This document shows, piece after piece, positions 34,674 through 46,299 of a stretch of DNA of 64,000 nucleotides. Positions within the stretch are counted from its first letter, which is position 1, and every line of letters begins with the position of its first letter. Below the pieces are notes generated by a model. The model worked only from the letters and a program-made list of their open reading frames with translations. It did no database searches and was not told the DNA's origin. Both the position numbers and the translations under genes were made by a program. The stretch is from Lates calcarifer (taxonomy: Eukaryota; Chordata; Actinopteri; Centropomidae), in contig NC_066838.1 of assembly GCF_001640805.2 (NCBI RefSeq), forward strand, positions 1,718,367 through 1,782,366. The letters run 5' to 3'.

Positions 34674-35242
34674 TCAATTCAATTTTATTCACTGTTATTT
34701 ATATAGCGCCATATCACAACAAAAGTCATCTCAAGGCACTTTTCATATAGAGCAGGTCTAGACCGTACTCTTTAAAATAGGTATTTACAGAGAGAGACCC
34801 AACAAATCCACCATGAGCAGCACTAGGAGACAGTGGAGAGGAAAACCTTCCTTTTAAGAGGCAGAAACCTCGAGCAGAACCAGACTTAAGGTGGGCAGCC
34901 ATCTGCCTCGACCGGTTGGGTTAAGAAGGGGGGTGGGGGGTGGGTGGTAGAGAATAGTGGGAGAAGAACATAGCATAGCACGGGTTCCATGTAAAATGTA
35001 AGATGATACCAATAATACAGTAATAGTAATGATAATAGTGATAATTAAAGTAATAACTGCTAACATAGCAATACAACTAATAGCAGTATAAGTGATTTCT
35101 AATTCTAGCAGCAGGTGTTGAGTGGAGTTGTAGGAGCAGCAGGAGACTTGTCATCACAGATCAGACTCTACAGCTCCAGAGGCAGAAATACCTGCAGAAA
35201 GAGACAGAAGAGGAGAGAGAGACGGAAGAGCACAATACTACA
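34674..35242 (-). mobile_element. LINE 3' end (CR1/L2/Rex1 group), copy C
   Basis: Minus-strand copy of the 3' UTR also seen at 12428-12920 and 59077-59500. It starts at the AATTC-rich 3' terminus, includes 'tatatagcgccatatcacaa', 'gagcaggtctagaccgtact' and 'cctcgagcagaaccagact', and ends in the 'gagacggaagagcacaatac' part. A G-rich run lies at 34927-34948. 5'-truncated, no RT domain. Confidence 0.88.
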
Positions 35243-35419
35243 ATAAAATAATTTGAATTTAGATCCTGAATTGCCATGTGTGCTCTTGTCATCAGGACAT
35301 GATGCATGATGAGTAAAATAAAGGTTTTCAGATACCAAAGACTACAGACTGTGAGAACCTCAAAACAGGCCAGTGACTGACAAAGATGATCGTTCTGGCA
35401 GTTAAGAGGGAACTGCCTT

Positions 35420-36175
35420 CAGTACCTGACACTGATGCTGACAGTTGGCCCGACAAAGTCTCTAATGCAAGTGAATGTACAAAAGGTTGTCTGCCCTGAT
35501 GCCATCCCTGGCCTTGGTGTTCAAGTGTGTTCTAGTCATCTGGCAGATGTCTGCTCTGACATATTCAGCTACCCTGGTTCAGGCTGGAATCCCCACTTGT
35601 ATGAAGATCACCACCATCATCCCCCTAGCTGCCTTGTAGCTCTCACACCTGTCAGTCTGAAGTGCTGTGACCCATGCCAAGGACCACACTGATCCACATC
35701 AAGCTGCCTGTGCCTCACATGATGAAGGGAAAACACCTCAATCTATGCAAGGAATGTTGTTGTTGACTTTCTCCCAACATTTATTCTATTCCTTCTGCTT
35801 AAAGTCAAAGCCAGACACTTGAGCTTTCTGGCATTGAGCACCTGCAATTGGCTCTTAAGTCTTGTGATGGACAGGCACCAGGCAGTTAGAACTGGAAGTC
35901 ACAATTGTTCCACTCACACCAGGAACACAGGCCCCCGCAGGGCAGTGTGCCCAGCCCTCAGCTGCTCGACTGCCTCTTTTCTTATGAATGAATGGCCATG
36001 TACGCCTCACATGCGTGGGAGATGTGTGCTTGTGATGACACAGTAGTAGGACTGATCACTGAAAACGATGAATCAGCCTGCTGGGAGGAGGTGAAGAATT
36101 TAGTGGCATGTGGTGAGAAGAAAGCCATCTCTCCCTTAAAGACAGGAAAACTGAGCTGATTGTTGAGGAGGGCTA
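35420..36175 (+). pseudogene. Degraded LINE reverse transcriptase (jockey/Rex3-like type)
   Basis: Several RT blocks survive in different frames: 'CPDAIPGLGVQVC' with 'LADVCSDIF' (finger region), 'VALTPVSLKC', a piece equivalent to the 'SLCDWILDFLTGRPQ-VRIGSH' zone read here as 'CNWLLSLVMDRHQAVRTGSH', and 'DTVVGLITENDESACWEEV' just after the expected FADD motif. The FADD itself is damaged. Intervening stretches are deleted. It differs from the esterase-bearing LINE in this window. Clade assignment is uncertain. Confidence 0.75.
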
Positions 36176-37685
36176 GTGGAGGCAAAATTGCAAAAGGCAG
36201 AGCAGTTCAGTAACTTAACTTGCTCAAGATACTCAGCAATAATAATCTACCACACCTTCAGGTACTAATACACTGTTAAATACCTAATCAGCCATTTTTT
36301 AATATCCAGGTTTAGGAAACTTAGGCAAATGGGAAGGAAGGTTTATTGTTACTTTGCTGTTGTAAACATTGGTGTTGCTGATCTAGATCCAGTAATAGGA
36401 AGTACTACTTAAGTATCGCTAAAATACCAGAGCAGTAGTAGTAGTACTCATAAAATGATACAAATGATACCCATCCCTAGATGCCTGGAGGCCTGCACAT
36501 TGTTGTGTTTTAAGTTCATTATATAATATATAAAAGTATTCAAAATGTCTATCCCCTGTGGAAGGAAAGCAGCCAGTTTTACAATGCCTCAAGAACCCCA
36601 GTGACACAGTGTTCTTAGTCAGCTTCTCAGAAATGTCCTTGCTGTGAAAATTATTCAAAGTCACCAGAAATCCAGGGTGGTGTTCCCTTATGTATTCATA
36701 ACTTAAATAGCTAAATGTTTGCTGAATAAACAGGTGTGTGGTTTTGTTTTTGTTTTTCTTTTAAATCATTTTTTGTCTTATTTTCATGTGCAGAGAGGCA
36801 GCGTTGTGTACAGTGTACGTTTTCAGTGGTGACTAATGTACTGAGTCACAAGTCTGGAGCATTGATTGAAACTATTCCAGGAAGAATAATGTGTGGCGTA
36901 TGGAGTCAGGTTAACATGACCAGGTGGAATATTATCCAGGCCAGCCACAGTTTTCAGCTTCTCCATGGTGACAGCACATGTGCTAAAACATGCTGCAGTG
37001 GCAGACTGTGAAGACCTGAAATGATGGGCTAAAGTAATGTTTCAAGACTTAATTCACTCAAGATTTAAGAGATAAAGTTGGAGAAGGTCATTATTTTAAT
37101 GACCCAGTGATTTAGTTCATTTTGCTCACATCCTGCAGCCTTCTTTAGCTCCTGAATATGAAATTTGTGTAATTATTTTGGCCCTAATGTAACCTCTCCA
37201 TTTGGTGCTTAGTTCTGTGATGTTTCTTCACTGCTCCTCCAAGACATCACTTCAATTAAAGTAGTGTGGTCAGTTTTGTGATGTGTTTTTGCTTTAGCTA
37301 ATAAAATACCTTAATAAAACTCTTTGTAGAGAACATGCCACCTCCTGCTATTATGATGACGAACAACAAATAAACAATCCTTTCTCTATACATATGCTCT
37401 ACAGAGTTTGGGGTGAACCAGGTGTGCAATAGTTTTAACGTTGTATGAGATTACATTCAACAGATGCTTTAAAATGCACTAAAACTCAAAAGGAACATGA
37501 GCTAGATATCATCAATAACTGGAAGTGCATCCCTCCCAATTTAATACATCAAAGCATATCGTATCATATTTTCACTCAGTGTTTCATTTTGAGTTCAGTG
37601 GGTCTCTTGACTTTTGCCAAATTTAAACTTCATTTTTGGCCCCTGAAACGATGTGAGCAGACATTAATAATATGTTAAATTTAAA
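36176..37685. other. Non-coding stretch
   Basis: At 36410-36480 'aagtatcgctaaaatacc' and 'tgatacccatccctag' resemble one end of a hAT element. Nothing else recognised. Confidence 0.35.
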
Positions 37686-37689
37686 GTCA

Positions 37690-38310
37690 TTATGACAGTA
37701 ATAGGAGGAAAAATTTCCGTTGATCATTAGTCCCAAGCCCCCACCCTGAACACTCCGGCGCCACTGCTCTGAATGGCAGACGTTACAGGCCTGAAAACTA
37801 ATTCATATGAATCCTTGGGGGGAAAAAATCATGTCCTGTGTTGGTGGCTGCTGGTTTTCGCCACGTGAATCTAAGCTCCAAAGTGTGTGTGATGTTTCAT
37901 TGGCCCGCACATGCTGCCCAGCAACAGACAAGGCGACTAACTGAATCACGGTGAGGACCATCTGGGGAGCTGAATGTGTCATGCTGTGCCAAGCTGCAGA
38001 AAAATAACTCATCATCGTGCTGCCCTCAGAGGAAGACAGAAGGCAGAGGAAAGCAGCAGCAGCCATGCCAACGATGTTCACAATGCCTCATTATTATGTT
38101 GAGAAGCTGGGACGGGCGAATCACCACCTGCCCTTTCATTGTCTGTGTGCTGGGGTTTGGTCAGCGTGGCTGTCTGCCACACTGAGTCTTTTTTTGCATC
38201 AAAGTCAACTCTTTATTTGGCTATGCAGTTTCATCATAAATCTCCCAGCAGTCAAAAGTCACCCCACCACAGAGTCAGAGTGGAGAATTGTTGTTTCTAA
38301 TTGGCTGGCA
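37690..38310. promoter_or_regulatory. Candidate conserved non-coding block
   Basis: Higher GC than the flanks, free of repeats and dense in short motif-like words: 'gttgatcattagtccc', 'aaactaattcatatgaat', 'gactaactgaatcacg', 'aaaataactcatcatcg' and 'cctcattattatgttgag'. Overlapping ORFs on both strands (37803-38322) show no domain. Regulatory function is inferred from texture only. Confidence 0.33.
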
Positions 38311-40075
38311 GGTGTCATTTAAAATTGTAAAACAGTGTGTGTGGGATTGCGTCACAGTAAACAACACTGTGTGTGGTCATTATAATGAAGGAATTAGTAT
38401 TGACTGATGTTGAAGAGTCAAAAGCCTGTACACATATGAACTCCAGGTAATGTCTGGAGTCTTATATCCAGACATTCTCTGGCACTGCTCTTTCATGCAT
38501 GTACATCACAGTCGCAGAATTTTCATATGAGAAGCGGTTTGATTTAGGCAAGGGGTGGCATCTGCAGGTAGAGCGTGCAGCAGACCAGCACTGTAGGAGA
38601 GAACATCATCACTCACTGTGAATTCTCCAAACAATTACCACTGCTCACTGCTCACTGCTGTAAACTTGACAATTTGTAGATTTCTTTACTGTCAGAAATA
38701 TTTTGAAGCTACGTTGTCATTTTGTAGAATTTCTTTGGCATGAATACAGTCATTGTGAACATGAGAAGAAAATAACATCCATCACAACCTTCAGTCCAAT
38801 CATTCCTGCTTGAAGACCATTATGAGTGTGCGTCTGCATGTATGGTGACGATGTGTGATTCAGTCAGACATGCCTGGCATACCGGCTGTGTCTTTCTCTG
38901 CATGATGGGATATTTTATCATCCTGCTGTCTGTATCCTCATTCTGTTCTGCCTCAAAGTGATGCAGTCTTGCTGCAGTCCAGATTGACATGACTCACAGC
39001 CCAGCAGGCAGCCTCTTCCCTGACTAGTTTGTCTGCTGTGGTGTCATCTCCCACTGACAAACAGCACTTAGAGACGATGGACGGTCAGAGAGAATCAAAG
39101 CACTGCACTCACCACCTCACAGCAGCCTCCGTACATTCAACTACAGCAGTTCAACCACAGTACTGTTTCACAGTTGGTTAACATTAAAAAAATATTCTGC
39201 ACAATTACCTGTATAAATCATTCCTTGCATTACTATAGTGTTTTACATTATTGCAGATGGTTTCACACTTTTATCAAAATACGAGATTGGTGATCCAACT
39301 GTTTCAAATATTAAATAATATTAAAATATTAAAATATTAATATTAAATGAGTCAATTAGAGGTGACAATTGTGAGATATTGTACTTCCAGTTTACCAACT
39401 ATAAAATCCAATTTTGTTATACACTGGTTTAAATCCATTGTTTGTTTTTTTTTTTGTTTTGTATTTTTTAACTGTGTCTCCTTTTGCTTTTCTTTTTTTG
39501 CAGTCATATACTGTGCAAAGCAGGAGAGTCCCTGCACAGAGCATTAAACTATGATTAAGACATATTCTTTTTTAAATTTTAGGTGGTCACATCACCAAGA
39601 GATGCAGGTGCCTGAAAGAACATTTTTTGTAATTTGAATCCCTTCTTCCCTCATTAGCCTCCACATAGTGGTCACCAGTCTTCATATTGTCCACACAAAA
39701 CCAACAATAATAGAAACAACAAGAATTTAAAACCAATAAAACAAGAAAAGGCAAAGCATGCCAAACAAAAAGATAGGAAAATTAGTAAAATAACTCACAA
39801 CGGACACAAACGGAAAGGTAGACAATAGCACTTAAAGTGAAACAGAAAACAAAAGCATCTAAACAAAAACAGACAAAAAAGATCCCCAAACAGTAATAAC
39901 AGAGAGTGCCACTTTCAGTACTACTTTAATTTTTGGTGAGGAGCATATTCCAGGTAGAAGAAGCACTATAGAGAAGAGTTGTGCATCATATAGTTTGTTC
40001 ATGGATATGACAAAAGCTAAGCAGGTGACAAGTTAAAGGAAAAAGCAACATAGCCTCATTGCATGTTGGCATTAA
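38311..40075. other. Non-coding stretch with acceptor-like site
   Basis: Short triplication of 'ctgctca' at about 38640-38660. AT-only patch 39300-39350. A strong pyrimidine tract ending in 'tttttgcag' at 39503 looks like a splice acceptor, but only a few codons follow before a stop in each frame. A-rich simple sequence at 39700-39890. Confidence 0.35.
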
Positions 40076-40079
40076 TTCT

Positions 40080-40312
40080 AGTCTCTGGAACCTGACTGGA
40101 GGGATGGAAGACCATTCTTCCAAAACATATTCTCTCATTGGGTGTTTTGAAGATGGTGGTAGAGAGTGCTATCTCATATGTTGACCTAAAATTCCCCATC
40201 GATGTTCAACTGCAAAGGCCATAGTGTATGATTCACATCATTTTCAAACTTATTAAACTATTCAGTGACCCCTTGTGTCCTATGGATGAGGGCATTGTCA
40301 TCCTGTTTCTCC
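40080..40312 (-). pseudogene. Tc1-like transposase C-terminal fragment
   Basis: The minus strand reads 'DDNALIHRTQGVTEWFNKFE' and 'NDVNHTLWPLQLN', then 'LYHHLQNTQ' and 'ENMFWKNGLPSL'. This is the end of the DDE domain of a fish Tc1 family whose usual form has 'IHRA', 'WPSQSPDLNPIEHLWE' and a conserved C-terminal tail. The last catalytic region is lost by substitution and stops. Only the C-terminal third remains. Confidence 0.75.
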
Positions 40313-40439
40313 ACTTATTTTTCAGGTCTTTTAACCTGTCAGTCCTTTGTAGTTTTTTCACAAAAGAAGCATGGTCAGTCTGATCAGACCGAGACCATTT
40401 TAGCACCCAGTAAGTTGGTTTTAGTGACCTGCTCTTTTG

Positions 40440-41160
40440 AAATCCCAAGTTTCCAGTGGTCAGCCCACACTTCAGCCCCCTCTGCTGCCCAGCGATTGAC
40501 GCCCTGTCTCCTCCTGTGTCAGTTTTCTGCATTAGTTTCTGAGCTTAAGTCTTGGCTGTTCCTGTGTCAACCACCGCGGCCAACATCTCACCTGCCCCGG
40601 CATCAGGAAACCCGATCAGTGCTTTGGCTTCTCCTGTGTCAGTTCCTGTGTTGAACACCCCGACCCCATTTCGCCTGTTCCAGCGTCGGGGGATCTGGTC
40701 CATTTGTTGGCTTCACCTGTATCAGTTCCTGTAGCAAATGATCCTGCCAACCCCTGTGCCTTGTCCCCCATTTGCCAACACCTATCTCCGATCATCTGTT
40801 GGTGGCCTTGAGCTAAGGTCAGTAGTCTTGCCAACCCCTGTGCCTCAACTCGTGTGGGCAGCCCAGCTGACACCACACCAGCTCTTGTCCGGTGGTCCAG
40901 CCAACCTCTGCACCTCATCTCCTGTCAGCAGTCCAGCTGACCCCTGCCCCTCGCCTGCTGTCATCACCCTGATTGACACCAGTGCCACATGTTCTGTTGT
41001 CAACATAGCCAACATCAGCTCCTGATCTTCTGTCAGCATTCAAACTGACTCCTGTCCCTCGTTACTTGTCATTAGCCTGGCCAACACCAGCCGCAGATCT
41101 CCTGTCAGTGGTCCATCCAACACCTGCCCCAGACCTCCTGTAAGTGGTCAGCATGTGCTC
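40440..41160 (+). repeat. Degenerate Pro/Ser-rich coding-like repeat
   Basis: The nucleotide phrase 'cctgtgtcagttcctgtg' and the phrase 'gccaacccctgtgcct' recur with spacing of about 70-110 bases. In the frame of 40738-41025 and beyond its stop, a 12-residue motif repeats: 'SPVSSPADPCPS', 'SSVSIQTDSCPS', 'SPVSGPSNTCPR'. This looks like a decayed protein-coding minisatellite. No domain or flanking gene identifies it. Confidence 0.5.
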
Positions 41161-41180
41161 CAGCTCTTCAATCAACATCC

Positions 41181-42459
41181 CATATCTGTAAGTGGCAAAA
41201 GTATGTGAACCTCTAGGATCAGTTAATTTGAATGTGCAAATGTAGTCAGGTGTTTTCAATTAGTTGGGTATCAGGTGTGACTGGATGCTTTGTTTTATTT
41301 AGAAGACAGGGATCTAGCAAACTCTAGCAATCTAGCAAACACAACACATGTTTATGAAGGTGTATCATGGCACAAATAAAGGAGCTTTCTGAGGACCTCA
41401 TAAAAGAGTTGTTGACACTCATCAGGCTAGAAAAGCTTATAAAACCATCTCTAAAGTCCACAGTCACACAGACTGGACAAATGGAGGAAGTTCAAGACCA
41501 CTGTTACACCCCAGGGGTGGTTGACCAACAAAGATCATGACAAATGTGTTTAATAGTTGATGAGGTCACAAAGGAACCTAGGTAATTTCTTAGCAACTAA
41601 AGGCCTCCTTCATATTGGCTAATGCTAACATCTGAACAGTGGCATGTATGGCAAGGAGAAAGCCACTGCTCTCCAAAAATAACATTGCTGTCCATCTGCA
41701 GTTGGCTAAAGATCACATGGACAAGTCAGAAGGCTATTGGAAAAATGTTTTGTGTACGGATGAAATCAAAATAGAACTTTTTGGTTTAAATGAGAAGCAT
41801 TATGTTTGGAGAAAGAAAACCCTGCATTCCAACATAAGAGCCTTATCCCATCTGGGAAACATAGCAGTGGTAGTTTCATGGTTTGGGCCTGTTTTGCTAC
41901 ATCTGGGCCAAGACGGCTTGCCATCATTGATGGAACAATGAATTCTGAATTATACCAGTGAGTTCTAAAGGAAAATGTCAGGACATATGCCCGTGAACTG
42001 AATCTCAAGGGAAAGTGGGTCCTGCAGCAAGACAGTGACCCTAAGCACACAAGTCGTTCTACCAAAGAATGGTTATAGAAGAATAAAATTAATGTTTTAG
42101 AATGGCCAAGTCAAAGTCCTGACCTGAATCTGATTGAAATGTTGTGGAAGGACCTGAAGTGAGGAGCTCATGTGAGGAAACCCACCAGCATCCCAGAGTT
42201 GAAGCTGTTCTGTTTGGAGGAATGGGCTAAAATTTCTCCAAGCTAATGTGCAGGACTGATCAGAAGTTACTGGAAGTGTTTAGTTGCAGTTATTGCTGCA
42301 CAAGGGGGTCACAGCAGATACTGAAAGCAAAGGTTCACATACTTATGCCACTCACAGATATGTAATATTTGATCATTTTCCTCAAAAAAGAAATGATCAA
42401 GTATACTATTTTTGTCTCATTTGTTTAATTGGGTTCTCTTTATCTACTCTTAGGACTTA
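41181..42459 (+). mobile_element. Tc1-like transposon, damaged, with inverted repeats
   Basis: The inner repeats 'catatctgtaagtggcaaaa' plus 'gtatgtgaacct' (41181-41212) and the inverse at 42331-42362 match with two differences. The right arm continues to about 42459 ('tgggttctctttatctactc'). The corresponding outer left arm is missing, so the left end is truncated. The transposase gene it carries is listed separately. Confidence 0.88.
41367..42323 (+). pseudogene. Tc1-like transposase pseudogene (DDE)
   Basis: It starts with an ATG and 'KELSEDL', then frameshifts in the DNA-binding half. The catalytic half reads 'ARRKPLLSKNN', 'HLQLAKDHMDK', 'VLCTDEIKIELFG' (first Asp), 'WVLQQDSDPKHTS' (second Asp) and 'SQSPDLNLIEMLWKDL' (Glu). 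All three catalytic residues are still present, but in a broken frame with stops near 41939, 41968, 42077 and 42160. It ends near 'AVIAAQGGHSRY'. It belongs to the Tc1 branch whose DDE spacing is D-34-E, and it is not functional. Confidence 0.88.
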
Positions 42460-43957
42460 GTAAACTTAAGTAATTAAATGAATGAATTATTCAAAATTCC
42501 ATGCATATTTGTGAATAATTAGATTAATTATGTGATAGGGCCTTATTTCACAACTTAAAGGTCTACAGCCTGCCTACTCATTATGATGAAGAGCAGTTTC
42601 TGGTTCAGAGTGACAAAAGATATTTATTTTCTTTGGAATAAAAGGGAGGTGATGATCTTGGGAGGTTTGGCAAGGTTGTCCAAAGATGATCTTCAAGAAG
42701 AACTGACACTGTAAGGAGTAAGGAGGATTCTGAAAATTGTTCTAATTTTTCCCCACATCCTTAATTTTTTGAGTCTTCAGCTGTGTCTATTTGGCTTTCA
42801 CTCCCTTTATTTAGATGTATGGCATAGTACCTGCATGTCTAATATTGCTATTTCCAGGATAAGCTGGGCTTCTCAGAAATGCAACCAACTGACAGTTTAG
42901 TGGCACCACCCATGTTTTTAATTTAATTTGAATTTGAGTTTGTTGCTTGTATGTCCACAGGGTTAACACACTCATGATAGGTGTTTAAGAACGGACAAAG
43001 GAGAGCATCAGTGGTCCATATATGTCAGAGCCATGTTGAGGGAACATTCCAAGCCTTAGCTATGTCAAAAAATATTTGACAAAAGACAACTTTTTGATTT
43101 GGCTGCCTCTGCCTTTCCTGTTCCAAATGCTCCACCCATTCAGCATAAACAAGCACTGTGTCCGTCAGGTTTTGGACCATGCTCATTAAGAATCATAAAG
43201 GTGTAATTAGTTCCACAGGTGCAAGAAAACTAACAGAAGAATAAGAAAGTTGCTAGTCGAGCACCCTCTGTACACTCCTACTCAGCCCTGACTGTACAGT
43301 CAGACTGAGTGAAGCGAGACCACCAGGTGCTGCCAACGCCTCCTACAGTCAGCTGCCTGTGGGTGGACCCATTTTGTCAAATGCTGTTTCCCTCATGCTT
43401 CCATGAATTTAGCTGTTTGGTTTCACAAGTGTGCTGTTGATGATAAGACTTGTGTTAGCAGAAACATGATCACCTGCGATTTATGTTGACTATATTTACA
43501 ATAAATAAATTATACATCTCAGGAGGGGACTGGTTTATGAGCCACGATTCTCCCCAAGTTCCAGGTGAACCTGGTTCATGATTCATATGTTGTGCTAAGT
43601 GATGACCATAGACTCCAGCTGGAGAAATAACTGACCTATCAGACATTCTGTGTGGTAGATCAAGAAAACTGAGTAATGGAAAGCCACAGAACTTATGTAT
43701 TATTCAGATTAACTATGTCCTTTGTGCTGCATTCAGGCCGAATATGAAGAATCTGCAAACAAGCAAACAACAGAATGGTGGTGCCTAAATGAATGTCCAA
43801 GCACAGAACAAGATAAGATGGCCCAAATTGTTTTATTCTCTAATATGCTGTTTTTGACAAGATAGTAAAGTATGTAACCCTGATGATGTGTGACTCAAAA
43901 CAAACCCTAACATCTCCTTTGCTCATTGCTCATTCTCACATCTCACATATACAATAA
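42460..43957. other. Unique non-coding stretch
   Basis: No gene or familiar repeat seen. Confidence 0.4.
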
Positions 43958-44022
43958 TGAGGAACCTGGAACCTTCTTGCTGTGATGCAACACTGCTAAC
44001 CACTGCACCACCATGCCACTCT
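43958..44022 (+). repeat. Short fragment of the dispersed repeat seen at 28966
   Basis: 'ggaaccttcttgctgtgatg' and 'ctaaccactgcaccaccatg' are the end of the repeat listed at 28966-29313. Confidence 0.7.
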
Positions 44023-44045
44023 CACTTTCTGCATACATACATATA

Positions 44046-44155
44046 CACCAATCAGCCACCTCATTAAAACCACTAACAGATGAAGTGAATAACAGTGACC
44101 ATCTCATTACAATACAAAGTTCTGCTTGGACACCTTGGGTCCTGAGATCCATCTT
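44046..44155 (+). mobile_element. Tc1-like end fragment with internal deletion
   Basis: Starts with 'tatacaccaatcagccacct' and 'cattaaaaccactaacagat', the terminal repeat of a common fish Tc1 family. After about 65 bases it jumps to the internal phrase 'gttctgcttggacaccttgg', so the transposase is deleted. The right terminus was not found. Confidence 0.75.
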
Positions 44156-44829
44156 AAATTGACAACAGATAAGAGAAAGTGAGTATACTCAAACTCTTGA
44201 GGGATTGAGTTTGTGGTCCTGACTGGCAGGCAGGTGGAAAAGAAAGAATTTGTGCTTTATTCAACAGAAATTGCCACCACAGTGGAGCTTGGGTACCTAG
44301 CTACAACCATGAAAAAAGGGGAACAGAAATATAGCCATAAAAATAGCAACAAGTGTGGATGAGGTGTAGCTGCAGTGGTTTTTGTAGATAGACATATGAG
44401 GTATGGCTATTAAATAACGAGACTGTGCTTATGAGGATAAAACCACATGGTTCACAGTCACACTGAGTGTTATATATTAAAGGTTGGGTATTCACACACA
44501 ACTGCTGTAAGTTTCCAATAAGTGATGTCTTTAGTTCACTGTTAGCTACAGACTGAGGTGCATATTGTTTTGCTAAAGCAAAAATGATGTTTTGGGCACC
44601 CATGCACATCAAACATTTCTGAAAACATTCAAGAAATTTAACAAATCATTCTAAATGATCGGCAAAAAAAAACATTCAGTGGATCAGTGCACCAGCTGCT
44701 GCATGATGATGGATATGTCAATGGATATGTCATTTGGTACTGACTGGTGAAAGAAGAAGAAAAAAAAAAGGAAAGCCTACCATCAGAGTGTTGCAGTGAT
44801 GATTGATTTTTTTAGGCCAGTCTAGAAGT
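44156..44829. other. Non-coding stretch
   Basis: An antisense ORF of 103 codons at 44301-44612 has no domain. Nothing else recognised. Confidence 0.4.
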
Positions 44830-45080
44830 AAGCATCGTCGTAGTCCCCTCGACAAAAGGCCAATAGGATTTTTGTATTGGTTTTTGTATTATTGTAGAAA
44901 ATAAGAAACTGCATACATAACAAAAAAATATTTTACTTAGCAAGATAATCTTCACAAATAAAGGCCAATCTATGATTTCTGAAGCCTAAATACAATCGTC
45001 AGAATTAAAAAGCTAATGTCAGGCTACAAAAATGAACTACATCATGGTTGCATGACATCACCACCACTAGGTTTCCTAAG
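44830..45080 (-). repeat. Repeat family X, copy 2 (inverse)
   Basis: The inverse of 44930-45080 matches 19840-19988. The zone 44830-44930 may be a further part of the element that is not present at 19.9 kb. Family not named. Confidence 0.6.
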
Positions 45081-45229
45081 CTTTTTTAGGACTCATTCCT
45101 ATAGCACTCTACAGGCACTCTAATCAGTCAGTGTAACTGAAGACAGTCTGGCTAAAGACAATATAAGTAAGTCAAATGACCTTTTGCTCTTTTAACACAA
45201 TTAAAGCTGTTCTGTTGGTAGTTGGTCAT

Positions 45230-45372
45230 TAACCAAAGTATTGGACAAACTGAAACTTTGACCTGATGATCATGGAGGAAAAATTCAACACTTGTTGCAT
45301 TATTTTATTTTGAACCAACGTGGTGGACCAACTGATATTGTCATTCATGCCACTAGTCTTAAATGATTTTTG
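45230..45372 (+). repeat. Dispersed fish LINE 3'-UTR-like repeat, copy 3
   Basis: 'aaccaaagtattggacaaac', 'tttgacctgatgatcatgga' and 'acgtggtggaccaactgata' are phrases of the family at 1615 and 31500. Confidence 0.6.
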
Positions 45373-46299
45373 TGACCACAAATACCTTATAACATCATTG
45401 ATGGAACAATAATAATAAACTGTATTTTTATGATTCGCTGGTAACACTTAACATTCATAGGTTGTCACTGTATATCTATTCTCACATGGGTGTGTTTTCA
45501 CTCTGCCTTAAATTGATTTCTCTTTAAGAAGTCTATTTTCTCTCCATCTTTGGACAACTCGATATTCTTTTTCACTTTAAACACTTAAAAGGTTCGTTCT
45601 CTTGATTGATGAGTCTGTCCTAAAACATTCACTGCTGTTCACAGATATTCCACAATCCTCTCAGCACTGATCAATGATCTTGTATGACTAGTGTCAAATA
45701 AATGGTAATTTCTCATAGACACTGGGAGGACGAGTGATGGCTGGTGTATGGTTGCCTAGGAGCCAACACACTCCAATGCTATGGCACAGATCCATTGATA
45801 ACAACAGCTTAGGGACACAAATGAAAATCATGTTGTATTGATTAAGTATCCAACATGCTGGTGTTCCAATGGATTCCTTTACAGTTGTTGATTGTTAATC
45901 AATGGGACCTCTCCCCTAATCACTCCCAGCCCACTTTCTTGCTTCCAGTCAGTAACACTTAATTAAAAGAGGGAGATGGTTGCTGTTGCATTAGTCAACA
46001 TGAGGGGATGTACTGGTTAATTTTGCTCCCCCAATATAGATTGTAGATTGTTGGATTGTTGGGTTTGCATGTAGGGTAAGCTGATTAGTTTAAATTCTAG
46101 TATACAGTAAAAGCTGGTCAGTCTCAAATAATACCCAGGTAAAGATAGTTGGGGGTGAAATTACTGTAGTCTATCACAGTAGCTCTCACACTGTTAATTT
46201 AGTGTAATGTCTATTTCCACATCACTAATTTCATCAGTACAACAACCCAGAGTCGTGTCATAATCACCACTTTGCTCCTTTGACTTTCTACTTTTAACA
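45373..46299. other. Unique non-coding stretch
   Basis: Nothing recognised. Confidence 0.4.

Noticed and set aside
39470..39548. Terminal coding exon after the strong acceptor-like tract
   Set aside because: Only about 12-18 codons are open in any frame and no domain or poly(A) signal arrangement supports an exon.
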